Shown here one piece after another: positions 1 to 7,700 of a stretch of DNA of 64,000 nt (its first letter is position 1; each line of letters starts with the position of its first letter). This stretch comes from Corynebacterium hansenii. Its GTDB lineage: Bacteria; Actinomycetota; Actinomycetes; Mycobacteriales; Mycobacteriaceae. The DNA lies in the NCBI RefSeq assembly GCF_030408795.1, contig NZ_CP047211.1, forward strand, positions 2,542,001-2,606,000, in the 5' to 3' direction. Position numbers and translations under genes: made by a program. The notes below the pieces were generated by a model. That model had not been told where the DNA came from, did not search any database, and was given only the letters and a program-made list of their open reading frames with translations.

Positions 1-460
1 CGTCGGCCGGCACGACGACCTTTCCGTCGAGATGGCCGCAGCGCTTCGGGTTGACCTGGTCCTCCAGGTGGAGGCCCGCGATGCCGGCATCCTCCATCTC
101 GACGACCGTGCGCGCCGCGGACATGGGCTCGCCGAACCCGGTGTCGGCGTCGATGAGCACCGGCAGCCCGGTGACCCGGGCGACCTGGCGGCCGCGGTGG
201 GCCACCTCGGTCAGCGTGGTCAGCCCGATGTCCGGCAGCGCCATGTCGGCGGCGACGACCGCCCCGGAGACGTAGACGCCCTCGAAGCCGATGTCCTCGA
301 TGAGGCGCGCCGTCAGCGGGTTCATCGCCCCGACGAAACGCTGGATGCGCCCGGAGGCCAGCCCGTCGCGGAACGCCCGGCGGCGATCTGCCGGGCTCGC
401 CGCGGGACTGAACGGCGAACCGGCGCCGGAGGTTGCGGCAGAAGTTGCGTCGGCGGCCAT
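1..460 (-). CDS. prpB: Methylisocitrate lyase, partial (C-terminal part lies outside the window)
   Basis: Methylisocitrate lyase cleaves 2-methylisocitrate to pyruvate and succinate in the methylcitrate cycle of propionate breakdown. About 153 N-terminal residues are present. The isocitrate-lyase-family landmarks are visible: the NPLTARLIEDIGFEGVYVSG strand-helix segment, the metal-binding DADTGFGE motif, and the KRCGH catalytic-cysteine loop close to the window edge. The ATG overlaps the prpD stop codon (TGATG), so translation is coupled to prpD. The first 25 or so residues are Ala/Ser/Pro-rich and probably a disordered extension. A prpC would be expected just beyond the window but cannot be seen. 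Function is by family resemblance. Confidence 0.93.
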   Translation of the reverse strand, partial: MAADATSAATSGAGSPFSPAASPADRRRAFRDGLASGRIQRFVGAMNPLTARLIEDIGFEGVYVSGAVVAADMALPDIGLTTLTEVAHRGRQVARVTGLPVLIDADTGFGEPMSAARTVVEMEDAGIAGLHLEDQVNPKRCGHLDGKVVVPAD

Positions 461-1962
461 CAGAAGATGCCCCCGGGAATCTGCGGGGCGCGGGCGAGCA
501 CGTCGTCGGAAAGCACGAAGCCGAGCCGGCCGAGCTCGCCCGGCGCCAGGTCGGCCGCGTTGCGGGCGGCCTCCAGGAAGCGGTCCTGCTCCGCGTCGTC
601 GACGATGCCCTCGGCGAGGACGCGGAACTTGTTCTCGTACTGCTCGCGGGCGAAGGGGCGGTCGCCGAGCGGATGGGCGTCGGCGATGGCCAGCTCGTCG
701 GCGATGACCGTGCCGTCCTTCAGCGTGACCTCCGCGCGGCAGCCGAAGGCCTTCTCGTTCGGGTCCTGCGAGTGGTAGCGGCGGGTCCACTCGGGATCCT
801 CGACGGTGGAGATCTTGTTCCACAGCTCGACGGTCGACGGGCGGGCGGCGCGCTCCGGGGCGTAGCTGTCCTCGTGGTGCCAGCCGCCGTCCTCCAGCGC
901 GACGGCGAAGATGTACATGACCGAGTGGTCGAGGGTCTCGCGCGAGGCCTTCGGATCGAACTTCTGCGGGTCGTTCGAGCCGGTGCCGATGACCACGTGG
1001 GTGTGGTGCGACGTGTGGAGCACGATGGACTCCACTTGCGACGGATCGCCGATCCGGTCGCGCATGCGCCGGGCGAGGTCGATGGGCGCCTGCGACTGGT
1101 ACTCCGCGGAATGCTCCTTGGTGTAGGTGTCCAGGATGGCGCGCTTCTCCTCGCCCGCGGCGGGCAGCGGCACCGTGTACTCCTTCTCCGGGCCGCCGAG
1201 CAGCCAGGCGATGACGCCGTCCTCGCCCTCCCAGATCGGGGACGGGGCGCCCTCGCCGCGCATCGCGCGGTCCACGGCCTCGACGGCCATCTTGCCCGCG
1301 AAGGCCGGGGCGAACGCCTTCCAGGAGCTGATCTCGCCCTTCCGCGACTGGCGCGTCGCGGTGGTCGTGTGCAGCGCCTGGCCGACGGCCTGGTAGATCG
1401 TTTCGGCGTCGAGGCCCAGCAGGGTGCCGATGCCCGCGGCGGCCGACGGGCCGAGGTGGGCGACGTGGTCGATCTTGTGCTCGTGGAGGCAGATGCCGCG
1501 CACCAGGTCGACCTGGATCTCGTAGCCGGTAGCGATGCCGCGGATCAGGTCGGCGCCGCCGAGGCCCTTGTGCTGGGCGACGGCGAGGATCGACGGGATG
1601 TTGTCGCCCGGGTGCGAGTACTCGGCGGCGAGGAAGGTGTCGTGGAAGTCGAGTTCGCGCACGGCGACCCCGTTCGCCCAGGCGGCCCACTCGGGCGAGA
1701 CCGTGTCGCCGACCCCGAAGACGGTCGCGCCGGGCTCCGCCGGGTGGGCCAGGGCCTGCGCGCGGGCGGTGGACACCGGGCGGCGCAGGACCGACGCCGC
1801 GGCGACGGCCGCGTTGTCGATGATGCGGTTGACGATCATCTCTTCGACGTCGCCGGGGACCGCCACCGGATCCACCGCGACCTCGGCGATCTTCCACGCG
1901 AGGTGTTCGCCGCGCGGGAACTCCTCGGCGGAACGGCGGGTGCGGACGATGTGGTTCTCCAT
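460..1962 (-). CDS. prpD: 2-methylcitrate dehydratase, MmgE/PrpD family
   Basis: PrpD dehydrates 2-methylcitrate to 2-methyl-cis-aconitate in the cytosolic methylcitrate cycle. The protein is 500 residues, the usual size for corynebacterial PrpD2. The start chosen is the ATG giving [19 protein letters not shown], preceded by AGGAG at about 1975-1980. An in-frame upstream start would add 14 unconserved residues. MmgE/PrpD-type segments are clear, for example the [12 protein letters not shown] and [20 protein letters not shown] regions. It is the first gene of a prpD-prpB unit and is divergent from the regulator at 2170, from which it is separated by a likely PrpR operator. Confidence 0.95.
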   Translation of the reverse strand: MENHIVRTRRSAEEFPRGEHLAWKIAEVAVDPVAVPGDVEEMIVNRIIDNAAVAAASVLRRPVSTARAQALAHPAEPGATVFGVGDTVSPEWAAWANGVAVRELDFHDTFLAAEYSHPGDNIPSILAVAQHKGLGGADLIRGIATGYEIQVDLVRGICLHEHKIDHVAHLGPSAAAGIGTLLGLDAETIYQAVGQALHTTTATRQSRKGEISSWKAFAPAFAGKMAVEAVDRAMRGEGAPSPIWEGEDGVIAWLLGGPEKEYTVPLPAAGEEKRAILDTYTKEHSAEYQSQAPIDLARRMRDRIGDPSQVESIVLHTSHHTHVVIGTGSNDPQKFDPKASRETLDHSVMYIFAVALEDGGWHHEDSYAPERAARPSTVELWNKISTVEDPEWTRRYHSQDPNEKAFGCRAEVTLKDGTVIADELAIADAHPLGDRPFAREQYENKFRVLAEGIVDDAEQDRFLEAARNAADLAPGELGRLGFVLSDDVLARAPQIPGGIF

Positions 1963-2028
1963 GGTGCTGGTGATGCTCCTAGGTCTGGTCGATCCCCCAC
2001 CCATCCGGGGAGATCTGCGTCACAGCCG

Positions 2029-2120
2029 AACCTAAGCAGTGACATTCGACACCGATAGAGTTTCCCATCGCGTATTTTTGTTTCCACAGGAGAGCGAAAT
2101 TGCGAAACTTGCGTAATTGC
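2029..2120. promoter_or_regulatory. prpD promoter candidate and PrpR/RamB-type operator
   Basis: The 207-bp gap between prpD and its regulator holds a minus-strand -10 candidate TAGGTT (2034 down to 2029) for prpD. It also holds an A/T-rich cluster of TTGCG/TTGC words at 2099-2120, including TTGCGAAACTTGCG. M. tuberculosis PrpR and C. glutamicum RamB bind TTTGCAAA-like sequence, so this is the natural operator candidate for the adjacent regulator. The words stand out from the GC-rich background. Binding is inferred. Confidence 0.55.
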
Positions 2121-2169
2121 CTGGTGAGAAGGCATTTCAGCATCGCGCGGTGCCAGGGAAGGAGGATGC

Positions 2170-3602
2170 ATGTCACGGGTTTTCGCGGGTGCGCGCATCC
2201 GCGCGATGCGAAAGGAGCGCGCGCTGACGCAGGTCGAGATGGCACGGAAGCTCGGCTTTTCGACGAGCTACCTCAATCAGCTGGAGAACGATCACCGGCC
2301 GCTGACGGTGACGACGCTGATGCGCCTGACGTCCGTGTTCGACGTGCCGGCCGAGTACTTCTCCGGCGAACGCGCCTCCCGCACCGCCACCGCCCTGCAG
2401 CAGTCGCTGTCCGACGCCCTGGGGCGCACGCCGGCGCTCGGGGAGCTGTCGGACTTCGCCACGCGGTTCCCCGATCTCGCGCAGGACATGCTGACCATGT
2501 CCCGGCTCGCGTCGGCGCGGTCGGCGGCCCCGGAGCCGGGCGGCCCCCGGCGGCGCAGGAACCCTCCGCTCCCCCGCATGAGCTGGTCAGGGACTTCTTC
2601 CACGCCAACGCCAACTACTTCGACGCCGTCGACCGGGAAGCCGAGGCGCTGTCCGAGCGCCTGCCCGTGCCCCGCGGCGAACGGGCCGACGCGCTCCGGC
2701 GCATCCTCGAATCCGAGCACGGCATCGCGGTCACCCGGACGCCCGTCGCCGACGACTCGGGCGACGGGCACCTGCTGCCGCGCCGCGTGTACGACGCCAC
2801 CGCCCGGAACCTGCGCCTGCGGGGCGATCTGACCCGCACCCAGGCGACGTTCGAGATGGCCATGCAGCTGGCGTTCCTGCGCCTCGGGGAGCTGCTGCGC
2901 GGGCAGCTGGACCCGGGCGCGCTGCCGACCGCCGACTCCATGGAGCTGGCCACCTTCGGGCTGGCCCAGTACTTCGCGGCGGCGGTCGTCCTGCCGTACG
3001 CGCCCTTCATCCGGGAGGCCGAGAAACTCGCGTACGACATCGACCAGCTCAAGATCCGGTTCGGCGCCGGCTTCGAAACCATCGCCCAGCGCCTGTCCAC
3101 GCTGCAGCGGCCCGGGATGTCGGGGGTGCCGCTGTTCCTGCTGCGGTCCGACCGCGCCGGCAACATCTCCAAGCGCCAGTCGGCCACGGCGTTCCACTTT
3201 TCGCGCCACGGCGGGTCGTGCCCGCTGTGGGTCCTGCACCGCGCGTTCGATCAGCCGCAGACGATCGTGCGGCAGGTGTCGAGCATGCCCGACGGCCGCG
3301 CCTACCTGTGGATAGCCCGCACCGTCGCGCACCCGCGCGGGGGTTTCGGCGTCGACCCCACCGAGTACTCCATCGGCCTGGGCTGCGATCTCGACGACGC
3401 CCACCGGCTGGTGTATTCGCGGGGCCTGGAGCTCAATCCGGACCGGGCGGTGCCCATCGGCCCCGGCTGCGCGACGTGCCCGCGGACGGCCTGCATGCAG
3501 CGGGCGTTCCCGCCGGCGGGGACGGCGGTGCTCATCGACGAGAACATCTCGCCGTCCGTCCCGTACGGGCACGCCGAACCCGGCACGGGGATTGGCACCT
3601 GA
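2170..3602 (+). pseudogene. prpR: PrpR/RamB-type transcriptional regulator, interrupted by a one-base frameshift
   Basis: The N-terminal part (frame of 2170) is an XRE helix-turn-helix, MSRVFAGARIRAMRKERALT through SYLNQLENDHRPLT. It is followed by a linker ending near residue 125. The rest of the family (HELVRDFFHANANYFDAVD, the IrrE/ImmA-like region, LSTLQRPGMSGVPLF, SKRQSATAFHFS and the C-terminal cysteine cluster [10 protein letters not shown]) continues one base out of frame up to 3602. Adding one C to the CCCCC run at 2544-2548 joins the two frames without a stop, giving about 477 residues. Mycobacterial PrpR activates the methylcitrate genes, binds acyl-CoA, and holds an iron-sulfur cluster through such cysteines. 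The gene is divergent from prpD. Start: ATG after GGAGG. The frameshift could be a real inactivating mutation or a sequencing error in the C run; base composition and motif conservation on both sides suggest the break is recent or artefactual. Confidence 0.85.
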
Positions 3603-3620
3603 TGCGCGGCGCCCGGCCCG

Positions 3621-3626
3621 TAGACT
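3621..3626 (+). promoter_or_regulatory. -10 element for leaderless glpK
   Basis: TAGACT at 3621-3626 fits the actinobacterial -10 consensus TANNNT and lies 7 bases before the GTG at 3634. There is no ribosome-binding site. This spacing is that of a leaderless transcript whose first base is the start codon. Confidence 0.5.
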
Positions 3627-3633
3627 CATGGGC

Positions 3634-5205
3634 GTGAGAATCCCCGGGCAGTTCAAAACCGAGTTCGACGCGCAGGCCCGCGCGCTGTTCCAGCCGGGCG
3701 GCGGAGCCGTCGTCGCGGCAATCGACCAGGGCACGACGTCGACGCGGTGCATCCTGTTCGACAGGGAGGGCCGGCGCCGCGGCACCAGCCAGATGGAGCA
3801 CCGGCAGATCATGCCGCGGCCGGGGTGGGTCGAGCATGATCCGGAGGAGATCTGGCGCAACACCCGCCGCGTCATCGCGGACGTCATGGCGGACGAGGAG
3901 TGGACGGCCGCCGACGTCGCCGCCGTCGGCATCACCAACCAGCGCGAGACCACCATCGTGTGGGACCGGCACACCGGCCGCGCCATCCACAACGCCATCG
4001 TCTGGCAGGACACCCGCACCGAGGAGATGTGCAGGAAGCTTCGCGACGAGGTCGGCGAGGAGAGGGTCCGCCGCATCACAGGCCTTCCGGTCTCGACGTA
4101 TTTCTCCGGGCCGAAGATCGCCTGGATCCTGGACAACGTGGAGGGCGCCCGCCGGCGGGCGGAGGCCGGCGACCTGCTGTTCGGCACCGTCGACACGTGG
4201 CTGACGTGGAACCTCACCCGCCGCGAGGGCCGGGCGCTGCACGTCACCGACGTCACCAACGCGTCGCGGACGATGCTCATGAACCTGGAGACCCTCGAGT
4301 GGGACCAGGGCCTGTGCGAGGCCATGGGCATCCCCATGGAGATGCTGCCGGCCATCGCGAGCTCGTCGCAGTACCTGGGCAAGGTGCGGTGGAACGGGCC
4401 GCTGCACGGCGTGGCCATCGGCGGCATCCTCGGCGACCAGCAGGCCGCCACGTTCGGCCAGGCCTGCCTGGAACCCGGCGAGGCGAAGAACACGTACGGC
4501 ACGGGCAACTTTTTGCTGCTCAACACGGGCACGGTCGCGCAGCGCTCCGACCACGGGCTGATCACGACGGTCGCCTACCGGATCGGCGACGAACTGCCCG
4601 TCTACGCGCTCGAGGGGTCCATCGCTGTGACGGGGTCTCTCATCCAGTGGCTCCGCGACAACCTCGGCCTGATCCCGGATGCGCCGTCCGTCGAAAAGCT
4701 CGCGAAAACGGTCGACGACAACGGCGGGTGCTACATCGTGCCGGCGTTCTCCGGGCTGCTGGCGCCGCATTGGCGGCCCGACGCGCGGGGCGTGATCGCG
4801 GGGCTGACCAGGTTCATCAACAAGGGCCACATCGCCCGCGCCGCACTGGAGGCCACCGCCTACCAGACGCGCGAGGTCGTCGAGGCCATGAACCGGGACT
4901 CCGGCGTGACGCTGACCGCCCTGCGCGTCGACGGCGGCATGGTGCCCAACGACCTGCTCATGCAGTTCCAGGCGGACATCCTCGACGTGCCGGTGACGCG
5001 GCCCGTGATCACCGAGACCACCGCGCTCGGCGCCGCCTACGCGGCCGGCTTGACCGTGGGGTTCTGGGAATCCACCGACGAAATCCGGGCGATGTGGCGC
5101 GAGGACGTGACCTTCGAGCCCGCCATGGACGCCGAGCGGCGCGACGCCCTGTTCGCGGAATGGGGCAAGGCCGTCGAGCGCACCCTCGACTGGGTGGAGG
5201 ACTGA
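3634..5205 (+). CDS. glpK: Glycerol kinase (FGGY carbohydrate kinase)
   Basis: Phosphorylates glycerol to sn-glycerol 3-phosphate with ATP. About 523 residues, near the family norm of roughly 500. The N-terminal ATP-binding loop [14 protein letters not shown], the [14 protein letters not shown] and WQDTRT segments of the substrate site, the [11 protein letters not shown] region and the C-terminal ATP-site segment [18 protein letters not shown] are all present. Two starts are possible: ATG at 3628 or GTG at 3634. I prefer the GTG because of the -10 hexamer seven bases upstream and the lack of a Shine-Dalgarno sequence. It stands alone, with no glpF or glpD beside it, and begins just 31 bp after the prpR remnant. 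Confidence 0.95.
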   Translation: MRIPGQFKTEFDAQARALFQPGGGAVVAAIDQGTTSTRCILFDREGRRRGTSQMEHRQIMPRPGWVEHDPEEIWRNTRRVIADVMADEEWTAADVAAVGITNQRETTIVWDRHTGRAIHNAIVWQDTRTEEMCRKLRDEVGEERVRRITGLPVSTYFSGPKIAWILDNVEGARRRAEAGDLLFGTVDTWLTWNLTRREGRALHVTDVTNASRTMLMNLETLEWDQGLCEAMGIPMEMLPAIASSSQYLGKVRWNGPLHGVAIGGILGDQQAATFGQACLEPGEAKNTYGTGNFLLLNTGTVAQRSDHGLITTVAYRIGDELPVYALEGSIAVTGSLIQWLRDNLGLIPDAPSVEKLAKTVDDNGGCYIVPAFSGLLAPHWRPDARGVIAGLTRFINKGHIARAALEATAYQTREVVEAMNRDSGVTLTALRVDGGMVPNDLLMQFQADILDVPVTRPVITETTALGAAYAAGLTVGFWESTDEIRAMWREDVTFEPAMDAERRDALFAEWGKAVERTLDWVED

Positions 5206-5295
5206 TCCGCCGGGGCGGTTGAAGGCCTGCTCCGCCGCTCACGCGGGGCGGGGCGGACGGGAAGGGTGCGCTGCTCCCTCCCCCGCCCCCCGGCG

Positions 5296-6090
5296 TCACT
5301 CCCCCGCGTCCGTCGTCCCCGCCGGGCGCAGCAGGTAAATGTCCATGATCCACCCGCGCTCGGCGCGCAAGGCCGCCTTCAGGTCGGCCAGCTCCGCGCC
5401 GATGTCGCCGACGCGGCCCCGGCGCAGCTCCTGCATCGGGGTGCCCAGGTAGGCGCCCCACAGGATCTCCTCGTCATCGGCGGCATGGTCGAGCCACGCC
5501 GCTCCCCCGTCGAGCATGACCACGGCGTCGGTGCCGGCGGGGCGCTCGCCCAGCCGGCGGCCGGTGGTCACCAGGACCGGGCGGCCGATGCGGTTGAGCG
5601 TCGTCGCGTGCGCCGCGGTGAGCGCCTGCACCGCCGTGATGCCCGGGATGACCCGGACGTCGAGCGTCGCCCCGAGCCCCCGGATGCGGTCGAGGATGCG
5701 CAGCGTCGAGTCGTACAGCGACGGATCGCCCCACACCAGAAACGCGCCGCGCCGCGGACCGCGGTCATCGGCGGTCAGGGAGCGCACCATGGCGTCGTGA
5801 AGCAGCTCGGCCCGCGCCCGATGCCAATCGCGGACCTCCCCGCCGTAATCGGCCGGGTCGCGGTCGCGCGGGGGATCCGGGACGGCGACCAGCTCCACGT
5901 GCGGAGCGTGGGCGGCGAGGATGGCGCGGCGGGCGTCCAGCAGATCGGACTTCGCCTCGCCCTTGTCCAGCGCGAACACCACGTCCGCGCCGCGGAGCGC
6001 CTCGATGGCCTCCAGCGTCAGATGCGCGGGGCTGCCGGCGCCCATGCCGATGACGTCGATGGCCAGAACGGCCGATGCGGCGTCTCCCAC
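5296..6090 (-). CDS. cobF: Precorrin-6A synthase-like tetrapyrrole methylase (CobF family)
   Basis: A SAM-dependent tetrapyrrole (corrin/porphyrin) methylase of 264 residues. The SAM-site start IDVIGMGAGSPAHLTLEA, the central FLVWGDPSLYD loop and RVIPGITAVQALTAAHATTL are typical. Overall it resembles CobF (precorrin-6A synthase, deacetylating), which methylates C-1 and removes an acetyl group in aerobic cobalamin synthesis. GTG start, 3 bases after the stop of the small gene at 6094-6447, so the two are probably co-translated. No other cobalamin ring-building gene is in the window, so it may be an orphan with a different substrate. Confidence 0.85.
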   Translation of the reverse strand: MGDAASAVLAIDVIGMGAGSPAHLTLEAIEALRGADVVFALDKGEAKSDLLDARRAILAAHAPHVELVAVPDPPRDRDPADYGGEVRDWHRARAELLHDAMVRSLTADDRGPRRGAFLVWGDPSLYDSTLRILDRIRGLGATLDVRVIPGITAVQALTAAHATTLNRIGRPVLVTTGRRLGERPAGTDAVVMLDGGAAWLDHAADDEEILWGAYLGTPMQELRRGRVGDIGAELADLKAALRAERGWIMDIYLLRPAGTTDAGE

Positions 6091-6093
6091 GGG

Positions 6094-6447
6094 CTAGCGC
6101 GCCGCGCCCGCGGAGGTGGCGTCGGCGCCGAACGCGCCGTTCATCTCCTCGGGGCTCAGGGCCGACAGCGTGCCGGCCGTGTAGCGGTTGGCCCACGACT
6201 GTTTCAGGTACACGTCGCAGGCGTTGCCCAGGTACTTGGCGTCGTAGTTGTTGAGGACCATCACCGGCTTCAGCGTGCCATCGTCCTGCAGGGCGGAGAC
6301 GACGAGATGCGGGGATTCCGCATCGTTGGTCACCTGGCACACGAACTGGATGCCGTTGACGTCGGTGAACGTGGGCTTCAGCACTTTCTGGACCTCGCTA
6401 TTCTCGATTCGGCCGCCGCCGGTGGTCGACGGGGCCGTGAATCCCAT
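6094..6447 (-). CDS. Small conserved protein of unknown function, paralogue of the gene at 7200
   Basis: 117 residues, no signal peptide or membrane segment. The core, from KPTFTDVNGIQFVC to VLNNYDAKYLGNACDVYLKQ, matches the core of the protein at 7200-7532 (KPAFTDVDGVKVFA to LLNFYDAKQLGAAVEMFLGQ). The two are therefore a divergent paralogous pair. The start used is the ATG at 6447. The open frame runs further upstream, but that part is arginine-rich and overlaps the tRNA promoter region. It is followed 3 bp later by the cobF-like gene in the same direction. I recognise no named domain, and its role is unknown. Confidence 0.72.
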   Translation of the reverse strand: MGFTAPSTTGGGRIENSEVQKVLKPTFTDVNGIQFVCQVTNDAESPHLVVSALQDDGTLKPVMVLNNYDAKYLGNACDVYLKQSWANRYTAGTLSALSPEEMNGAFGADATSAGAAR

Positions 6448-6700
6448 GGTAGTCGGGGCCGGGGGCCGCGGCCCGGCCCCCGCGCGCGACGGGGGGACCG
6501 GCGTTAGCCGTGATTCACGCACGCTGGGACGATGCCGGACAAATGTAGCGATGATCACGGCTTTCGGCCCCACCCGGCCAGTGGGGTAAAGTTGTGGCGT
6601 CGCAGCGGGGGCGCGCGCGGAACGCACGCCGAGGTTTCGGTGAGAGGCTCGCGTAAAGTCCGCGGGAAGCCCGCGGAAACCGCGCCCGCAGCCGACGATC

Positions 6701-6773
6701 GCCCCAGTAGCTCAGTGGATAGAGCACGGCTCTCCTAAAGCCGGTGTCGCAGGTTCGATTCCTGCCTGGGGCA
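6701..6773 (+). tRNA. tRNA-Arg (anticodon CCT)
   Basis: Cloverleaf read directly. The acceptor stem GCCCCAG pairs with CTGGGGC, the D arm is GCTC...GAGC, the anticodon stem CGGCT/AGCCG encloses the loop CTCCTAA with anticodon CCT (reads AGG), and the T arm GCAGG-TTCGATT-CCTGC is followed by discriminator A. The 3' CCA is not encoded. A -10-like TAAAGT lies at 6587-6592. A strong terminator follows immediately. Confidence 0.97.
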
Positions 6774-6778
6774 CGACG

Positions 6779-6815
6779 AAACCCCTCCACCCGCACGAAT
6801 GATGGAGGGGTTTTC
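6779..6815 (+). terminator. Rho-independent terminator of tRNA-Arg
   Basis: Inverted repeat ACCCCTCCA (6781-6789) and TGGAGGGG (6803-6810) followed by TTTT. It lies six bases after the tRNA 3' end. Confidence 0.9.
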
Positions 6816-7199
6816 CCGTCGCAAAGCCCGCACTCCCCGTTGTCCGCACATTCCCCGCAAATTGATTTCGCGCGCGCCCCGCGGGCACCCCGGGACCGCG
6901 GCACGCCCAGGCGACTGCGCCACCCGCCACCCGAACGGGGGAACGGGGTCGCCCGCGCCGCGCAATTTTGCCCGTTTCGCGCTGGTCAGACGCATGCGAT
7001 CACCGTTCACCCGCTGAGGCGGGAATCTCACCCGGCGGAGCCCCGCCGAACATGGTTACTGTCGATGGTGGAAATGGTGCATTCGGAAATCGGGTGCACC
7101 TCGGAAGAACCGGGGACCCACCCAAGAACCGTCCAGGTTGCGCGAGGGTTTTTCGGCGCTCCCGCCCACAGTGGAAGATCCCACGGAAAGGACTGCACA
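6816..7199. other. Intergenic region upstream of the small gene at 7200
   Basis: 384 bp between the tRNA terminator and the next gene. I see no convincing coding frame of its own. The long frame running through into the gene at 7200 changes from arginine/proline-rich translation to the conserved protein only at the ATG at 7200. The only confident signal is the GAAAGGA ribosome-binding site at about 7184-7190. The promoter presumably lies in the final 150 bp. Confidence 0.5.
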
Positions 7200-7532
7200 A
7201 TGCCCGCCTCCAGGAAGCCCGCATTCACCGACGTCGACGGAGTGAAGGTTTTCGCCCGCCTGACCGACATCGACGGCAACCTGCGCCTGCGCCTCGTCGA
7301 CGAAAACGAGAAGCAGATTCTCCTGCTGAACTTCTACGACGCCAAGCAGCTCGGCGCCGCCGTGGAGATGTTCCTCGGCCAGCGCTACGGCGCGAATTTC
7401 TCCGAGCTCGACGGCAACATTTCCCTCGAGGACCGCAAGGAGCTGTTCCACGAGGAGCTCGAGGAACTCGAGGAGAAGCTGAAGAAGGAAGCCGAAGAGG
7501 AAAAGGCCCGCCGCGCCGCCGGCCAGGCCTAG
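7200..7532 (+). CDS. Small conserved coiled-coil protein of unknown function, paralogue of the gene at 6094
   Basis: 110 residues, start ATG after GAAAGGA. The N-terminal 65 residues share the FTDVxG...NxYDAKxLG core with the product of 6094-6447. The C-terminal 40 residues (EDRKELFHEELEELEEKLKK onwards) are almost all charged and should form a coiled coil, which the paralogue lacks. The protein is cytosolic by appearance. It ends at a strong bidirectional terminator. The function is unknown, and the shared core is the only handle. Confidence 0.8.
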   Translation: MPASRKPAFTDVDGVKVFARLTDIDGNLRLRLVDENEKQILLLNFYDAKQLGAAVEMFLGQRYGANFSELDGNISLEDRKELFHEELEELEEKLKKEAEEEKARRAAGQA

Positions 7533-7584
7533 TCAGTCGACGGAACGCCCGCATAGGCTGCGAGCGTTCCGCGCGTTGCTTTGC

Positions 7585-7625
7585 GACGCCGACCACCGCC
7601 CCGCGGAAGGGGCGTGGTCGGCGTC
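7585..7625. terminator. Bidirectional terminator
   Basis: A near-perfect 17-bp stem, GACGCCGACCACCGCCCC with GGGGCGTGGTCGGCGTC, around a 6-base loop. It lies between two convergent genes (7200-7532 and 7701-9425) and can serve both. Confidence 0.88.
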
Positions 7626-7700
7626 TTGTGGCGTTTTGGGGCAGGGGCGAGAAGCGCCCGCCCGCCGTTCATCGGCGGCGGCGCCGCTCACGCCCGCCGT

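Noticed and set aside
433..2058. Long plus-strand open frame opposite prpD (541 codons)
   Set aside because: It is Arg/Val/Gly-rich without any family motif and mirrors the real prpD codon positions; high GC keeps antisense frames open.
2544..2548. Programmed ribosomal frameshift in prpR
   Set aside because: There is no slippery heptamer with a downstream structure, and relatives such as M. tuberculosis PrpR are encoded in one frame.
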